From Stieleria maiorica (lineage in GTDB: Bacteria; Planctomycetota; Planctomycetia; Pirellulales; Pirellulaceae), in assembly GCF_008035925.1 (NCBI RefSeq), contig NZ_CP036264.1:4338402-4402401 (forward strand): a stretch of 64,000 nt of DNA, read 5' to 3'. Shown here in pieces: positions 10,951 through 19,751 of the stretch. Both the position numbers and the translations under genes were made by a program. Below the pieces are notes generated by a model. That model ran no database searches, was not told the DNA's origin, and saw nothing but the letters and a program-made list of their open reading frames with translations. Numbering within the stretch: the stretch's first letter is position 1; every line of letters starts with the position of its first letter.

Positions 10951-11079
10951 CTTCAATTGACGCCGATTGGGCGACCGCCCGGAAGGGCCGTCGTACGGTG
11001 GGCACGGTGAAGGCGTACGGCAGACGATCTAGCCGGAAAGCGCCACTTTATACAAGAAACATCGTGCAATCGCCGTGCG

Positions 11080-11148
11080 AACGTAGCTACGTTCGCCAGA
11101 AGGTGGATCTCCGGCGTCTTCCACGCTCTGGAGAGCGTAGCTACATCA
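11080..11148. repeat. Family B hairpin repeat, copy 1
   Basis: The left half ACGTAGCTACGTTCGCCAGA (from 11081) followed by AGGTGG, and the right half CCACGCTCTGGAGAGCG then TAGCTAC (to 11145), are reverse-complementary in outline and can form one long hairpin. Other copies are at 22195-22262, 28748-28811, 45517-45543 (half) and 50849-50913. It lies between two gene ends. Confidence 0.8.
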
Positions 11149-11163
11149 AGTGACGCTATCCAG

Positions 11164-12249
11164 CTAGAGTCCGATCATGGTGAGAAATTCGGACTCACTG
11201 ATGATTTGTAGCTCCTTTCGATCGGTCAGTTGGTCCACTTTCTGACGGTCGACCTCGGACGTGCCGATCACGACGCAGTTGGTCGATTCATCGACGTCGG
11301 CCTGGTGCACGCCGCCGCCGCGGCGCGTCAGGTCGATCGCTTGATCGTTGGTGATGACTCGCAGTTGCCCCACGATGACGATCTGTTTTCCACGCAGCGG
11401 TTGAATGAACTCCGCGCGGATCGACAACCGTTGCCAATCGATCTCGGAGGGTTGGGGATCCTGAGAAACGGTCGTGGAGGATCCGTACGCTGGCGGCGCT
11501 TCGCGAGTGATGGAGCCTTGCTTCGGTTCGCCGTAGGACCTTTCGTCAAAGGGATTGGCGGGCAGCGGCAGGGACAGGCCGCTGCCGCGACGAAGGGTGC
11601 GTTTGGGGAGCCCCTTGTCGGTTTTTCGTTTGGCGGTCGATTTCTTTGGGCGGCCTTTCTTGGCGGCGTGGCTGACGCCCCACTCGCCCGCTTTCCCTCG
11701 CACGATGCGGAGTTTGTCTTCCAGGTCTTCGATCGATTCGGCCGAGCGGGCGATGCCTGCGGCCAGCAGGACTTTGGCGCACGCGCGAGAATCCTCTAGC
11801 GCGTCATGGTGCTTGAACTGGACGCCCAGCCAGTCGGCGAGCGGTTTGAGTCCGAACCGTCGGCGGTCGGGCCAGGTTTGACGCGCGATCAGCCGGGTGC
11901 AGGAGAACCGCAACTCCGGGATCGCGCAGTGGTGTCGTTGCAAGCAACCGATCAAGACGCCGATGTCGAAGGGGGCGTTGTGGGCGATCAAGCAGTCGTC
12001 GCCGAAGAAATCCCTGATCTCGTCCCAGGCGTCGCCGAAGTGGGGTTCGTGTTGAACGTCGGCCGGCTTGATTCCGTGGATGCGGATATTGCCTGGGGAG
12101 AAGAAGAACGGGTCGGGACGAATCATCCACATCCGTTCGTCGGCGATTTGGCCGTCGCGAACGACCACGGCCGCGAGTTGACAGGCGCTGTCGCGTCGTC
12201 GGTTCGCGGTTTCAAAGTCGATTGCCGTAAAGTTTGCCAGGAACGCCAT
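11164..12249 (-). CDS. DEDDh 3'-5' exonuclease fused to a BRCT domain
   Basis: 361 residues. Residues 1-165 are an RNase T/DnaQ-type exonuclease: the DxE pair in AIDFETAN (D10, E12), a central LIAHNAPFDIG, and HDALEDSRA near 148 give the DEDDh catalytic set. A basic Lys/Arg-rich linker (about 195-270) follows. Residues about 280-361 resemble a BRCT domain (RGKQIVIVGQL...DSTNCVVIGTS pattern with DEST). The protein would trim 3' ends of DNA or RNA; the BRCT could recruit it to phosphorylated partners or DNA ends, as in NAD-dependent ligases. It is distinct from a replicative polymerase epsilon subunit because of the linker and BRCT. Confidence 0.88.
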   Translation of the reverse strand: MAFLANFTAIDFETANRRRDSACQLAAVVVRDGQIADERMWMIRPDPFFFSPGNIRIHGIKPADVQHEPHFGDAWDEIRDFFGDDCLIAHNAPFDIGVLIGCLQRHHCAIPELRFSCTRLIARQTWPDRRRFGLKPLADWLGVQFKHHDALEDSRACAKVLLAAGIARSAESIEDLEDKLRIVRGKAGEWGVSHAAKKGRPKKSTAKRKTDKGLPKRTLRRGSGLSLPLPANPFDERSYGEPKQGSITREAPPAYGSSTTVSQDPQPSEIDWQRLSIRAEFIQPLRGKQIVIVGQLRVITNDQAIDLTRRGGGVHQADVDESTNCVVIGTSEVDRQKVDQLTDRKELQIISESEFLTMIGL

Positions 12250-12455
12250 GGCGAAAGTTTACGGCCAGTGGGCGAGATTTCCCAGTGGCGCGCCGGGCGT
12301 CTACCGCAGCTTCATTTGCGCGCTTGGCGATATGTCCGGAGCGTCGCCGTGTTCTCCGAACTCGGCGTGCGCGAAAAAGCGAAGCTTTGCCCGCGCCGAC
12401 CTCGGAGAGGACGGCGACTGTCCGGCTTATTCGAAAACTGCGCCTCGACGGACGA

Positions 12456-12977
12456 CTAACCTGCCATTCGCGAGATGCGGTTGCCCGGTTGAGCGATTTC
12501 GCTGGCGGTGGGGTGGTAGCGATATTGCATCAGGTAGGCGTCTTCGACGGTATCGTCATAGAAGTCACGCAGGACACTGATCGCGCGGAAACCCAGGTTC
12601 TTGAAGAACAGCTGGGCGTCCAGATTCGTCTCACGAACTTCCAGCATGATGCGGTTGCGTCGTTCGTGTGACAGTTTGCCGAACAGCTTGCTGCACATCG
12701 AGTTGCCGACGCCGTTGCGGCGTTGGTCGGGATGGACGGCGAAGTTCAGGATGTGCAACCGGTTCTTGTGCAATTCGTAGATCATGAATCCCACGATCTC
12801 GTCATCTTTCTCGGCGACCATGCCGATGCAGTTGCGTTGACGCAAGCAGCGGATGAAGTCTTCTTCGGTCCAAGCGAATTCGAAACAGTTCTGCTCGATC
12901 GCGAGGACAGACGGCATGTCGCGGCGAATCATCCAGCGGATGTGCACGCAGACCGGAGTTTCTTTGGTTTGTTTCAC
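12456..12977 (-). CDS. rimI: Ribosomal protein alanine N-acetyltransferase
   Basis: 173 residues, a GNAT-fold acetyltransferase. The acetyl-CoA binding motif appears as HPDQRRNGVGNSM near residue 88, and LEVRETNLDAQLFFKNLGF near 115 is the typical RimI motif B block. RimI acetylates the N-terminal alanine of ribosomal protein S18. The start is a GTG at 12977 supported by AAAGGAG at 12985-12991. Length is close to the usual 150-160. Related GNATs with other protein targets cannot be fully excluded. Confidence 0.86.
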   Translation of the reverse strand: MKQTKETPVCVHIRWMIRRDMPSVLAIEQNCFEFAWTEEDFIRCLRQRNCIGMVAEKDDEIVGFMIYELHKNRLHILNFAVHPDQRRNGVGNSMCSKLFGKLSHERRNRIMLEVRETNLDAQLFFKNLGFRAISVLRDFYDDTVEDAYLMQYRYHPTASEIAQPGNRISRMAG

Positions 12978-13333
12978 TTCTGGGCTCCTTTCCAGCGAGA
13001 CGAAACCCGGCCACCTAATGCGGCCGGCAATCCGAAAAATGCGTCAACAAAACCAGCAAATCGTCCCGATCATCGCGTCGTTTGCCGTGTCCGGGGAAAA
13101 TAGCAAACGACCCGTTACGAACCAAGACAGATTGTGAAGTCTTTCCGATTGGCGCGCTTTTCGCTCTCACTGCATGTGTTTCAGGGCGCGTGTGCCCCGC
13201 CCCGACCGGATCCCGTGACGTACCGGATCAATCATCGAGGGCGCTGCGCTCTTCCCATGGATCTACCCAAATTCAAACGCGTCGGATGGGGGGATGCTAG
13301 CGAAAAAACAAGAAACCAGAGATTATTTTTCGC
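12978..13333. other. Intergenic gap between rimI and the DUF2088 gene
   Basis: No coding sequence is recognised. At its right end AGCGAAAAA (13299-13307) and TTTTTCGCT (13326-13334) are a 9-bp inverted repeat abutting the stop codon of the minus-strand DUF2088 gene; it may act as a weak terminator. Confidence 0.45.
12985..12991 (-). promoter_or_regulatory. Ribosome-binding site for the GTG start of rimI
   Basis: On the minus strand AAAGGAG lies 7 nt before the GTG at 12977. It decides in favour of this GTG over the internal ATG codons. Confidence 0.75.
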
Positions 13334-14602
13334 TCAACTCAACTCAGCTTGCCAAAGCCCTAAGGCCGGGTTCTGGATGAAGTAGAATTCGCTGCCGTCG
13401 ACGTCGGTGTGCCAGCCGTCGGTCAGCTTGCTGACGTCGTAGCGGTTCATCAACGCGTTGATGTCACCGGGCGTGTAGCCGACCGACGCGATCTCATCGG
13501 CCGATAACTTGCCGGCCCCGTAGACGACTTCGAAGCGGTTTTCGTGGGAGCCGTGCACCAGGTGGGCGGCGGCGGACGGGTTGGCGGCCAGGTCTTCGTT
13601 TTCGGCGACCAGCTGCACGATCTCGTTTTTGGTGCGGTAGCCGTACTTTCGGATCAGGCGATCGATTTCGCCGTCTTCGCCGAACTCTTCCACCGCCGGA
13701 CCGAGGATGGTCAGCCGTCCGCCCGTTGCGATCGCCAGCCGGGTTCGATAGATCGCCTTGTTGCCCAGCCAGGTGCTTTTGAATTCCGACGGATCCAGGT
13801 AGGCGACGACATGTTGCGGCGGCTTTTCCAGGTGCGTGATGTTGACCTTGTAGGCCAGTTCGGCGGCCTTGAAAAAGGTTTCGTGGTCGTCGCCGATGTA
13901 TAGCCCCCGCGTGTGAAGCGTTCCATCGGGCATTTGCTGGATCACGGTTAACGCATAGACGATGGGCATCCCTTTGCAGAATTCGTCTTGGGCATAATTC
14001 AGGATTTGTCGCAGCGGCGTGTCGGCCCGCCCCAAGGTCTGTTCGATGCCGTAGACGGCGCTCAAGTAGTGACTTTCGTTGATCCCTTCGACGCCGCCGG
14101 TCCCGACGAAGACGTTCTTGTTGTAGTTGGCCATCCCGATGACTTCGTGCGGGACGACTTGGCCGATGGAGAAGATCAGGTCGTGTCCGCCGTCGCGGAG
14201 CATCTTGTTGACTTGCGCTTTCCAGGGTTTGTTGTACAGCCCGCCGGTCACGTCGGAGACGAATGACGCCGGAACGGTTCCCAAGGTCACGACATCGTCT
14301 CGCCAGCGGTGGGGGCGAAACAGGTCCAACGGCACACCGGGGAACATGTGCGAAAGCTGTTCCGGTTTCATCGGGCTGTGGGTGCCCAGGGCGGGCATGA
14401 TGTCGGCGACGCGCTGGCCCAGCATTTCGTGGCACAGCGCGGTGATCTCGCCGGCGCGGCTGAACAGTCGCGTGTGGTCCGGGGGCAACAGCAACGCTTT
14501 GTTCGGCTGACCGATCTTGGCAAACGTTTCTTCGAGCGCCGCTCGCAAGTCGTCGGAGGTCAGCGATGTCGATTCGCTGCCGGTTTCAAAGTAGCTGGTC
14601 AT
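13334..14602 (-). CDS. DUF2088 (LarA-like) racemase/epimerase family protein
   Basis: 422 residues. The N-terminal half matches the lactate racemase catalytic domain family DUF2088: ALLLPPDHTRLFSRAGE near residue 34 and IMPALGTHSPM near 66. The middle has SIGQVVPHEVIGMANYNKN and VGTGGVEGINESH. The subgroup of this length is often labelled D-mannonate epimerase, so a sugar acid is a likelier substrate than lactate; that is inference. The GGxK...PG segment holding the cofactor lysine in true LarA is not obvious. The ATG at 14602 overlaps the dus stop codon in an ATGA, with AGGAAG upstream inside dus, so it is translationally coupled. No larB/C/E genes are seen nearby. Confidence 0.85.
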   Translation of the reverse strand: MTSYFETGSESTSLTSDDLRAALEETFAKIGQPNKALLLPPDHTRLFSRAGEITALCHEMLGQRVADIMPALGTHSPMKPEQLSHMFPGVPLDLFRPHRWRDDVVTLGTVPASFVSDVTGGLYNKPWKAQVNKMLRDGGHDLIFSIGQVVPHEVIGMANYNKNVFVGTGGVEGINESHYLSAVYGIEQTLGRADTPLRQILNYAQDEFCKGMPIVYALTVIQQMPDGTLHTRGLYIGDDHETFFKAAELAYKVNITHLEKPPQHVVAYLDPSEFKSTWLGNKAIYRTRLAIATGGRLTILGPAVEEFGEDGEIDRLIRKYGYRTKNEIVQLVAENEDLAANPSAAAHLVHGSHENRFEVVYGAGKLSADEIASVGYTPGDINALMNRYDVSKLTDGWHTDVDGSEFYFIQNPALGLWQAELS

Positions 14603-15750
14603 TTTTCTTCCTGGCTGCCGTGGCAATCACGGGGGATCATCCGCCCGGGGCCGTCGTTGCCGTAGTGGAGTTGAAGTGCGGCTTCGAAGTCGGCTCGCGT
14701 TTTCAGTTTAACGAGCGACAGACGAACCGTTTCGTACTGGGGATGGGACTGGCTGTATTTGATGGCGAATTTTCGCATCAACAAGGGGGCTCGGGCTTCG
14801 CCGTAGGTTTGTTCGCACAGCGCAAAGTGCTCGCGCATCACCGCGGCTTGTTGAAACAGCGTGGGCGGTTCGGGGAGCGGTTTTCCGGAGGCGAGTGCGC
14901 GGGCTTGCTGGAAGATCCAGGGGTTGCCGATCGCGCCGCGGGCGACGGTGACGCCGTCGATCCCCGTTTGATCGATCATCCGCAAGCAGTCCGCCGCCGA
15001 GAACAAATCGCCGCTGCCGAGAATCTGCATCGATCCTCCGACGTGGGATTTCACGTCGCGCAAGAATTCCCAACGACTGGGGCCGACGTAGCGTTGCACG
15101 ACCGTCCGGCCGTGCACGGTGGCGGCGGCCAGGCCGGCGTCGCGTGCGCCGTCTAAGATCTCGAAAAACGCGTCGCGGGATTCCGCCGAATCGTCGATGC
15201 CGCGGCGCATTTTGACGGTGACGGGAATCTGGGGGGGAACGATGTCGCGCGTCCGCTGCAGGATCTCGATCGCCACCTCGGGTTGGGAAAGATGGAACCC
15301 GCCACGGCATCGCCCCAAGACTTTCTTCACCGGGCAGCCGAAATTGACGTCGATGATGTCGAACCCGGCTTCGACCAACTTGAGTGCCCCGAGCGAAAAC
15401 TGCTCCGGTTCGGCCCCCATCAATTGGCCGCCGACGGGGTGTTCGTCCGGGTGGATGTCCAAAAAGTGCTTGGTCTTTTGGCGTTTTCCCAGTGCCAACA
15501 AAAACTGATCCAGCATCACTTCACAAACGCTGTAGCTGGCGCCATGTCGCCGCGCGATCACCCGCATGGGCAAATCGCTGTAGCCGCTCAAGGCCGCTTG
15601 GACGACCGGGAATCCGATCGCGACGTCGCCGATTTTCAATTCCCGGTACCGATTCGGGGATGCGGTCGCCGCCGCCCGATCGCCGGGAGCGACGTGTCGA
15701 TCGGTGGCATGAAGGGTGCCCCCATTCAATTCCCCAAGCGGACCGGTCAT
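14599..15750 (-). CDS. dus: tRNA-dihydrouridine synthase
   Basis: 383 residues. An FMN-dependent TIM-barrel enzyme reducing uridines in the tRNA D-loop. Visible motifs: SGYSDLPMR near residue 53, DVNFGCPVKKVLGR near 140 with the catalytic Cys, VTVKMRRGID near 190, VHGRTVVQRYVG near 222 and NPWIF near 290. The ATG at 15750 gives a normal family length; an in-frame start 47 codons earlier would add an unrelated basic leader and run into the divergent galM start region. It forms a two-gene operon with the DUF2088 gene through a 4-nt ATGA overlap. The exact Dus subtype is not assigned. Confidence 0.92.
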   Translation of the reverse strand: MTGPLGELNGGTLHATDRHVAPGDRAAATASPNRYRELKIGDVAIGFPVVQAALSGYSDLPMRVIARRHGASYSVCEVMLDQFLLALGKRQKTKHFLDIHPDEHPVGGQLMGAEPEQFSLGALKLVEAGFDIIDVNFGCPVKKVLGRCRGGFHLSQPEVAIEILQRTRDIVPPQIPVTVKMRRGIDDSAESRDAFFEILDGARDAGLAAATVHGRTVVQRYVGPSRWEFLRDVKSHVGGSMQILGSGDLFSAADCLRMIDQTGIDGVTVARGAIGNPWIFQQARALASGKPLPEPPTLFQQAAVMREHFALCEQTYGEARAPLLMRKFAIKYSQSHPQYETVRLSLVKLKTRADFEAALQLHYGNDGPGRMIPRDCHGSQEEK

Positions 15751-15810
15751 GATGTTGCGTTCTCTGATAACCTTGCTGACGAACTGTAATTCTACGATAG
15801 CCCAACGAAC

Positions 15811-16845
15811 ATGAAGATCGAAACCGCCTCTTTCGGAACCGCCGACGACCAGCCGATCACCCGTTACACGCTGGTTAATTCGAGCGGTCACAAAGTCAGC
15901 GTGATGAACTACGGCGCCACGCTGTTGGACGTCGAGGTTCCCGATCGCGATGGCACCTTGGCCAACGTCAATTTAAGTTTTGATAATCTGGATCGATACG
16001 TTGCCGGCCACCCGTATTTCGGCAGCAGCGTCGGTCGGTTCTGCAACCGGATCGGCAACGCGAAATTCACGATCGATGGCACTGAGTATGCTCTGGTCGT
16101 CAATCATGGAAAACACCAACTGCACGGTGGGAACAAGAATTTTTCCTACCAGGTCTGGTCCGCCGAAACGCTGGAGCAGGACGGATCGGTGGGGGTGCGA
16201 TTCCGTTTGACCAGCCCCGACGGGGACAACGGCTTTCCCGGGACCGTCGAAGCGATCGCCGAGTACAGCTGGAATGACGCCGATGAGCTGAAAATCGTCT
16301 ATTCCGCGACGACCGACCAAGCGACGCATGTCAATTTGACCAACCACAGCTACTGGAACCTGCGTGGGGCCGGATCCGGAACGGCCAAAGGCCACGTCGC
16401 GACCATCCAGGCCGATCAGTACTTGGACGTTGACGACGACTTGATTCCGACCGGCGAGTCCAACGACGTGGCCGAAACACCGCTGGATTTTCGGACCCCG
16501 ACCCCGCTGGGCGATCGCGTCGATCAGCTGCCGGCAACCAAGGGCTATGACCACTGCTACATCGTTCGCGGCGAGCCAGGTCAGCTACGCAAGGCGGCGC
16601 TGGTGGTCGATCCGGAATCGGGGCGAACGCTGGAGATCGAAACGACCCAGCCGGGCATCCAGCTGTACACCGCCAACCATCTCGGCGGCGGCCCCGAAAC
16701 CGGCGGCAACGGATCCCACGACGCATTCTGTTTGGAGACGCAGCATTATCCCGATGCCCCCAACAAGCCGAATTTCCCCAGCACCCTGCTGCGTCCGGGC
16801 GACTCGATGTCCGAAACCACGATCCACCGGTTCGGCGTGCAGTGA
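15811..16845 (+). CDS. galM: Aldose 1-epimerase (mutarotase)
   Basis: 344 residues, a full-length mutarotase interconverting alpha and beta anomers of hexoses. Conserved features: MNYGATLLDVEVPDR near residue 32, FGSSVGRFCNRIGNAKF near 67, NHGKHQLHGG near 95, the catalytic His in HVNLTNHSYWNLRG near 175, and the catalytic Glu in FCLETQHYPDAPNKPNFP near 308. There is no signal peptide, so it is cytoplasmic, unlike some planctomycete paralogues. It is divergent from dus with a 60-nt gap. Confidence 0.95.
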   Translation: MKIETASFGTADDQPITRYTLVNSSGHKVSVMNYGATLLDVEVPDRDGTLANVNLSFDNLDRYVAGHPYFGSSVGRFCNRIGNAKFTIDGTEYALVVNHGKHQLHGGNKNFSYQVWSAETLEQDGSVGVRFRLTSPDGDNGFPGTVEAIAEYSWNDADELKIVYSATTDQATHVNLTNHSYWNLRGAGSGTAKGHVATIQADQYLDVDDDLIPTGESNDVAETPLDFRTPTPLGDRVDQLPATKGYDHCYIVRGEPGQLRKAALVVDPESGRTLEIETTQPGIQLYTANHLGGGPETGGNGSHDAFCLETQHYPDAPNKPNFPSTLLRPGDSMSETTIHRFGVQ

Positions 16846-17166
16846 GAATGGTGGGGGACGCGGAATTCGCTGGCAGCTTGGCAGGAGGCCTCAACTGACA
16901 TCAGCCAGGTCCAGCAAGCGGTCCCGCTTCTTAGTCGCCTGCACAAATCTGGTAGGAAGATTTCGGGGGTAAGAAAATTATTGGTGCGCGCCCCCTTTCG
17001 ATTCTGCAAATCTTCCTACCTCCAAAATCTTCCTACCTCTCCACCCTGCCGCGACGTCCTTTCGATCCGGTGAGAATGAAGAAAAGGGATGGCAGAATGA
17101 TGAGCTGCACGTCGGCGGGGGCCGAACGGTTGGTCCGACGAGTCGGATATCCTAGTCCACCATGAA
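16846..17166. other. Intergenic region between convergent galM and DUF1080 genes
   Basis: Contains the family C repeat at 16951-17042 and, at 17086-17100, the associated block GGGATGGCAGAATGA, which recurs on the other strand at 46912-46926. No coding sequence is seen. Confidence 0.6.
16951..17042. repeat. Family C repeat, copy 1 (inverted pair)
   Basis: GGTAGGAAGATTT at 16951-16963 and its perfect reverse complement AAATCTTCCTACC at 17008-17020, followed by another AAAATCTTCCTACCTCT to 17040. The same core with the neighbouring GTAGGAAAATT block recurs at 46972-47000 and, inverted, at 59267-59296. Confidence 0.8.
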
Positions 17167-17853
17167 TTACAGCTCGCGGAGTTTGATGTTTCGGTAGTGG
17201 ACCTCCAGCGGCGGACCGCTGTGGACTTGCAGCGCGATCACTCCGTCGCGTTCGATGTCGGGGTCTTGTTCGGTGTAGTCGACGGTTTGGACGCCGTTCA
17301 AGAAGATCTGAATCCGGTCGCCGCGGGCGATGATTTTCAACGTGTTCCAATCGCCGCGTCGGACGGCTTTCATCGCGATCTCGGGGGATTCGGCCAAGAA
17401 CTTTCGCCGCCGCGATTCGTCGTACAACGCGCCCCAGCAGGTGCCGTTGGGCATGAATCCGATGTCGGCCTGGTAACCGATCACTTCGGTGTCATCGGGG
17501 ATCCGTTTGGTGCGGAACTGCACACCGGCGTTATTGCCTTGGCCGACCAGTTTTGCGTCGACGGTCAATTCAAAATCGCGATAGGTCTTGTTGGTGCACA
17601 GGAACTGGTTGGCGGGGATCTTTTCGCTCGCGCTTCCGGCGATGATCGCGCCGTCTTGGACGCGGAACCATTTTTCGTCACCGTTCCAGCCGTCGAGCGT
17701 TTTTCCGTCGAACAGCTGAACCTGGTCTCCGGTCGATGTGTCCGCGGCTGACGAGGAAGCTGGCAACAACAGAGCTGGCAAGAACAATGCAGTCGCCAGG
17801 ACGGTGGCACACGAGCATCCGCACAGGAACGTGGAACGCAGAACGCTGGGCAT
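17167..17853 (-). CDS. DUF1080 protein (3-keto-disaccharide hydrolase domain)
   Basis: 228 residues. A signal peptide covers about residues 1-37 (hydrophobic ATVLATALFLPALLLPA, cleavage near SSAA). The mature protein is a single DUF1080 domain of concanavalin-like beta-sandwich type: QLFDGKTLDGWNG near residue 45, GVQFRTKRIPD near 110, DWNTLKIIARGDRIQIFLNG near 172 and GVIALQVHSGPPLEVHYRNI at the end. The family is described as a 3-keto-glycoside hydrolase domain and is strongly expanded in planctomycetes. It is a likely periplasmic enzyme acting on oxidised sugars; the natural substrate is unknown. Confidence 0.92.
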   Translation of the reverse strand: MPSVLRSTFLCGCSCATVLATALFLPALLLPASSSAADTSTGDQVQLFDGKTLDGWNGDEKWFRVQDGAIIAGSASEKIPANQFLCTNKTYRDFELTVDAKLVGQGNNAGVQFRTKRIPDDTEVIGYQADIGFMPNGTCWGALYDESRRRKFLAESPEIAMKAVRRGDWNTLKIIARGDRIQIFLNGVQTVDYTEQDPDIERDGVIALQVHSGPPLEVHYRNIKLREL

Positions 17854-18003
17854 GGGAGAAATTCCGATGGCGGGGAACGCCGAAAGTCCGGCGGATTGTG
17901 AAACGGGCAGCGATCATGATAATAACGCTTTGCCCTTCCGTGCGAATCGATCGGTTCCGGTTTTTTCGTCTTCTAACATTCCCCCCCTTCAACGCCGTCA
18001 ACC

Positions 18004-19680
18004 ATGTCCCAGCTGAACAAATACTCCAGCAAGATCACGCAACCGAAAAGTCAGGGTGCCTCCCAAGCGATGCTTTACGCGACGGGAATGACCCGCGAGG
18101 ACATGGACAAGCCCCAAATCGGGATCGCGAGCGTTTGGTACGAAGGGAACAGCTGCAACATGCACCTGCTGGATTTGGCCGCCGAGGTCAAGCAGGGGGT
18201 TCAAGCGGCCGGGATGGTCGGAATGCGCTTCAACACCATCGGGGTCAGCGACGGGATCTCGATGGGCACCGACGGGATGAGTTATTCGTTGCAGAGCCGT
18301 GATCTGATCGCCGATTCGATCGAAACGATCATGGGCGCCCAGTGGTACGACGGATTGATCGCCTTGCCGGGGTGTGACAAGAACATGCCCGGATGTCTGA
18401 TCGCGATGGGGCGTTTGAATCGACCGGCGATCATGGTTTACGGCGGCACGATCAAACCAGGATTCCGCAACGGTGAAAAGCTGGACATCGTCAGCGCGTT
18501 CCAGTGTTACGGTCAATTCATCGCCGGCCAGATCAGCGACGATGAACGCCAAGAGATCGTCGAGAAGAGCTGTCCCGGTGCCGGCGCTTGCGGCGGCATG
18601 TACACGGCCAACACGATGGCCACGGCGATCGAAGCGTTGGGCATGTCGTTGCCCTATTCGGCCAGCACGCCGGCCGAAGACCCGCAAAAGAAAGACGAGT
18701 GCCGGTTGGCCGGTGAAGCGATCTTGGAATTATTGGAGAAGGACATCAAGCCGCGCGACATCATGACCCGCACCGCGTTCGAAAACGCGATGGTCACCGT
18801 GATGGCACTTGGCGGCAGCACCAACGCGGTGTTGCACTTGATCGCGATGGCACGCAGCGTCGGTGTGCCGCTTACGATCGATGATTTCCAGTCGGTCAGC
18901 GATCGGATTCCTTATCTGGCGGATCTAAAACCCAGTGGCCGGTTCGTCCAAGAGGACCTGCATTCGATCGGTGGTACGCCGGCGGTGATGAAGTACCTGT
19001 TGGAAAAGGGGCTGATGGATGGATCCTGTTTGACCGTGACCGGAAAGACGCTTGCCGAAAACGTGGAGTCGCTGCCGGGATTGAAAGAAGGTCAAAAGAT
19101 CGTCCGCACGGTGGAGAATCCGATCAAACCCAGCGGCCACATTCGAATTCTGAAAGGCAGTTTGGCGCCCGAGGGTGCGGTGGCCAAGATCACCGGCAAG
19201 GAAGGGTTGATATTCACCGGACCGGCGCGTTGCTTTGACAGCGAAGAAGCCATGCTGGCGGCGCTGGAGCAAAAGAAGATTCAAAAAGGCGACGTCGTGG
19301 TCATCCGCTACGAAGGCCCGCAAGGTGGTCCCGGGATGCCGGAGATGTTGACACCGACGAGCGCCATCATGGGTGCCGGATTGGGATCCGACGTCGCGAT
19401 GATCACCGACGGGCGATTCAGCGGCGGAAGCCACGGATTCATCGTCGGTCACGTCACCCCCGAAGCACAACTCGGCGGTCCGATCGGATTGCTCTGCGAC
19501 GGCGACTCGATCACGATCGATGCCGAAACCAACTCGTTGGACGTCGCGCTGACGGACGAAGAACTGGCGGAGCGAAAATCGGCATGGACCGCGCCGGCAC
19601 TGAAGGCCCAGCGCGGGACGCTGTACAAGTACATCAAGACGGTTAAATCGGCCAGCGAGGGTTGCGTGACTGACGAGTAG
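18004..19680 (+). CDS. ilvD: Dihydroxy-acid dehydratase
   Basis: 558 residues, the normal length of the enzyme that dehydrates 2,3-dihydroxyacids to 2-oxoacids in valine, leucine and isoleucine synthesis. Cluster-ligand and active-site blocks are visible: [10 protein letters not shown] near residue 122, [18 protein letters not shown] near 193, the [10 protein letters not shown] block near 271 and [16 protein letters not shown] near 463. It is cytoplasmic. The gene starts at ATG 18004 without a clear Shine-Dalgarno sequence and stands alone, divergent from the DUF1080 gene. An inverted repeat follows the stop codon. Confidence 0.97.
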   Translation: MSQLNKYSSKITQPKSQGASQAMLYATGMTREDMDKPQIGIASVWYEGNSCNMHLLDLAAEVKQGVQAAGMVGMRFNTIGVSDGISMGTDGMSYSLQSRDLIADSIETIMGAQWYDGLIALPGCDKNMPGCLIAMGRLNRPAIMVYGGTIKPGFRNGEKLDIVSAFQCYGQFIAGQISDDERQEIVEKSCPGAGACGGMYTANTMATAIEALGMSLPYSASTPAEDPQKKDECRLAGEAILELLEKDIKPRDIMTRTAFENAMVTVMALGGSTNAVLHLIAMARSVGVPLTIDDFQSVSDRIPYLADLKPSGRFVQEDLHSIGGTPAVMKYLLEKGLMDGSCLTVTGKTLAENVESLPGLKEGQKIVRTVENPIKPSGHIRILKGSLAPEGAVAKITGKEGLIFTGPARCFDSEEAMLAALEQKKIQKGDVVVIRYEGPQGGPGMPEMLTPTSAIMGAGLGSDVAMITDGRFSGGSHGFIVGHVTPEAQLGGPIGLLCDGDSITIDAETNSLDVALTDEELAERKSAWTAPALKAQRGTLYKYIKTVKSASEGCVTDE

Positions 19681-19689
19681 GATGCGACG

Positions 19690-19720
19690 ATCAGAAAGCG
19701 TTACAATGCAGCTTTCTGAT
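19690..19720 (+). terminator. Possible terminator hairpin after ilvD
   Basis: ATCAGAAAGC (19690-19699) and GCTTTCTGAT (19711-19720) form a perfect 10-bp stem with an 11-nt loop, ten bases after the ilvD stop. It is followed by TCCCCCCCTT rather than a T-run, so the intrinsic termination efficiency is uncertain. Confidence 0.5.
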
Positions 19721-19751
19721 TCCCCCCCCTTCGATTCCCTCCTTGCTCTAA

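Noticed and set aside
9214-10956. Very long minus-strand open frame opposite the DUF1015 gene
   Set aside because: It runs through the tandem repeat and mirrors the codon structure of the real plus-strand gene; it has no family motif, signal peptide or ribosome-binding site.
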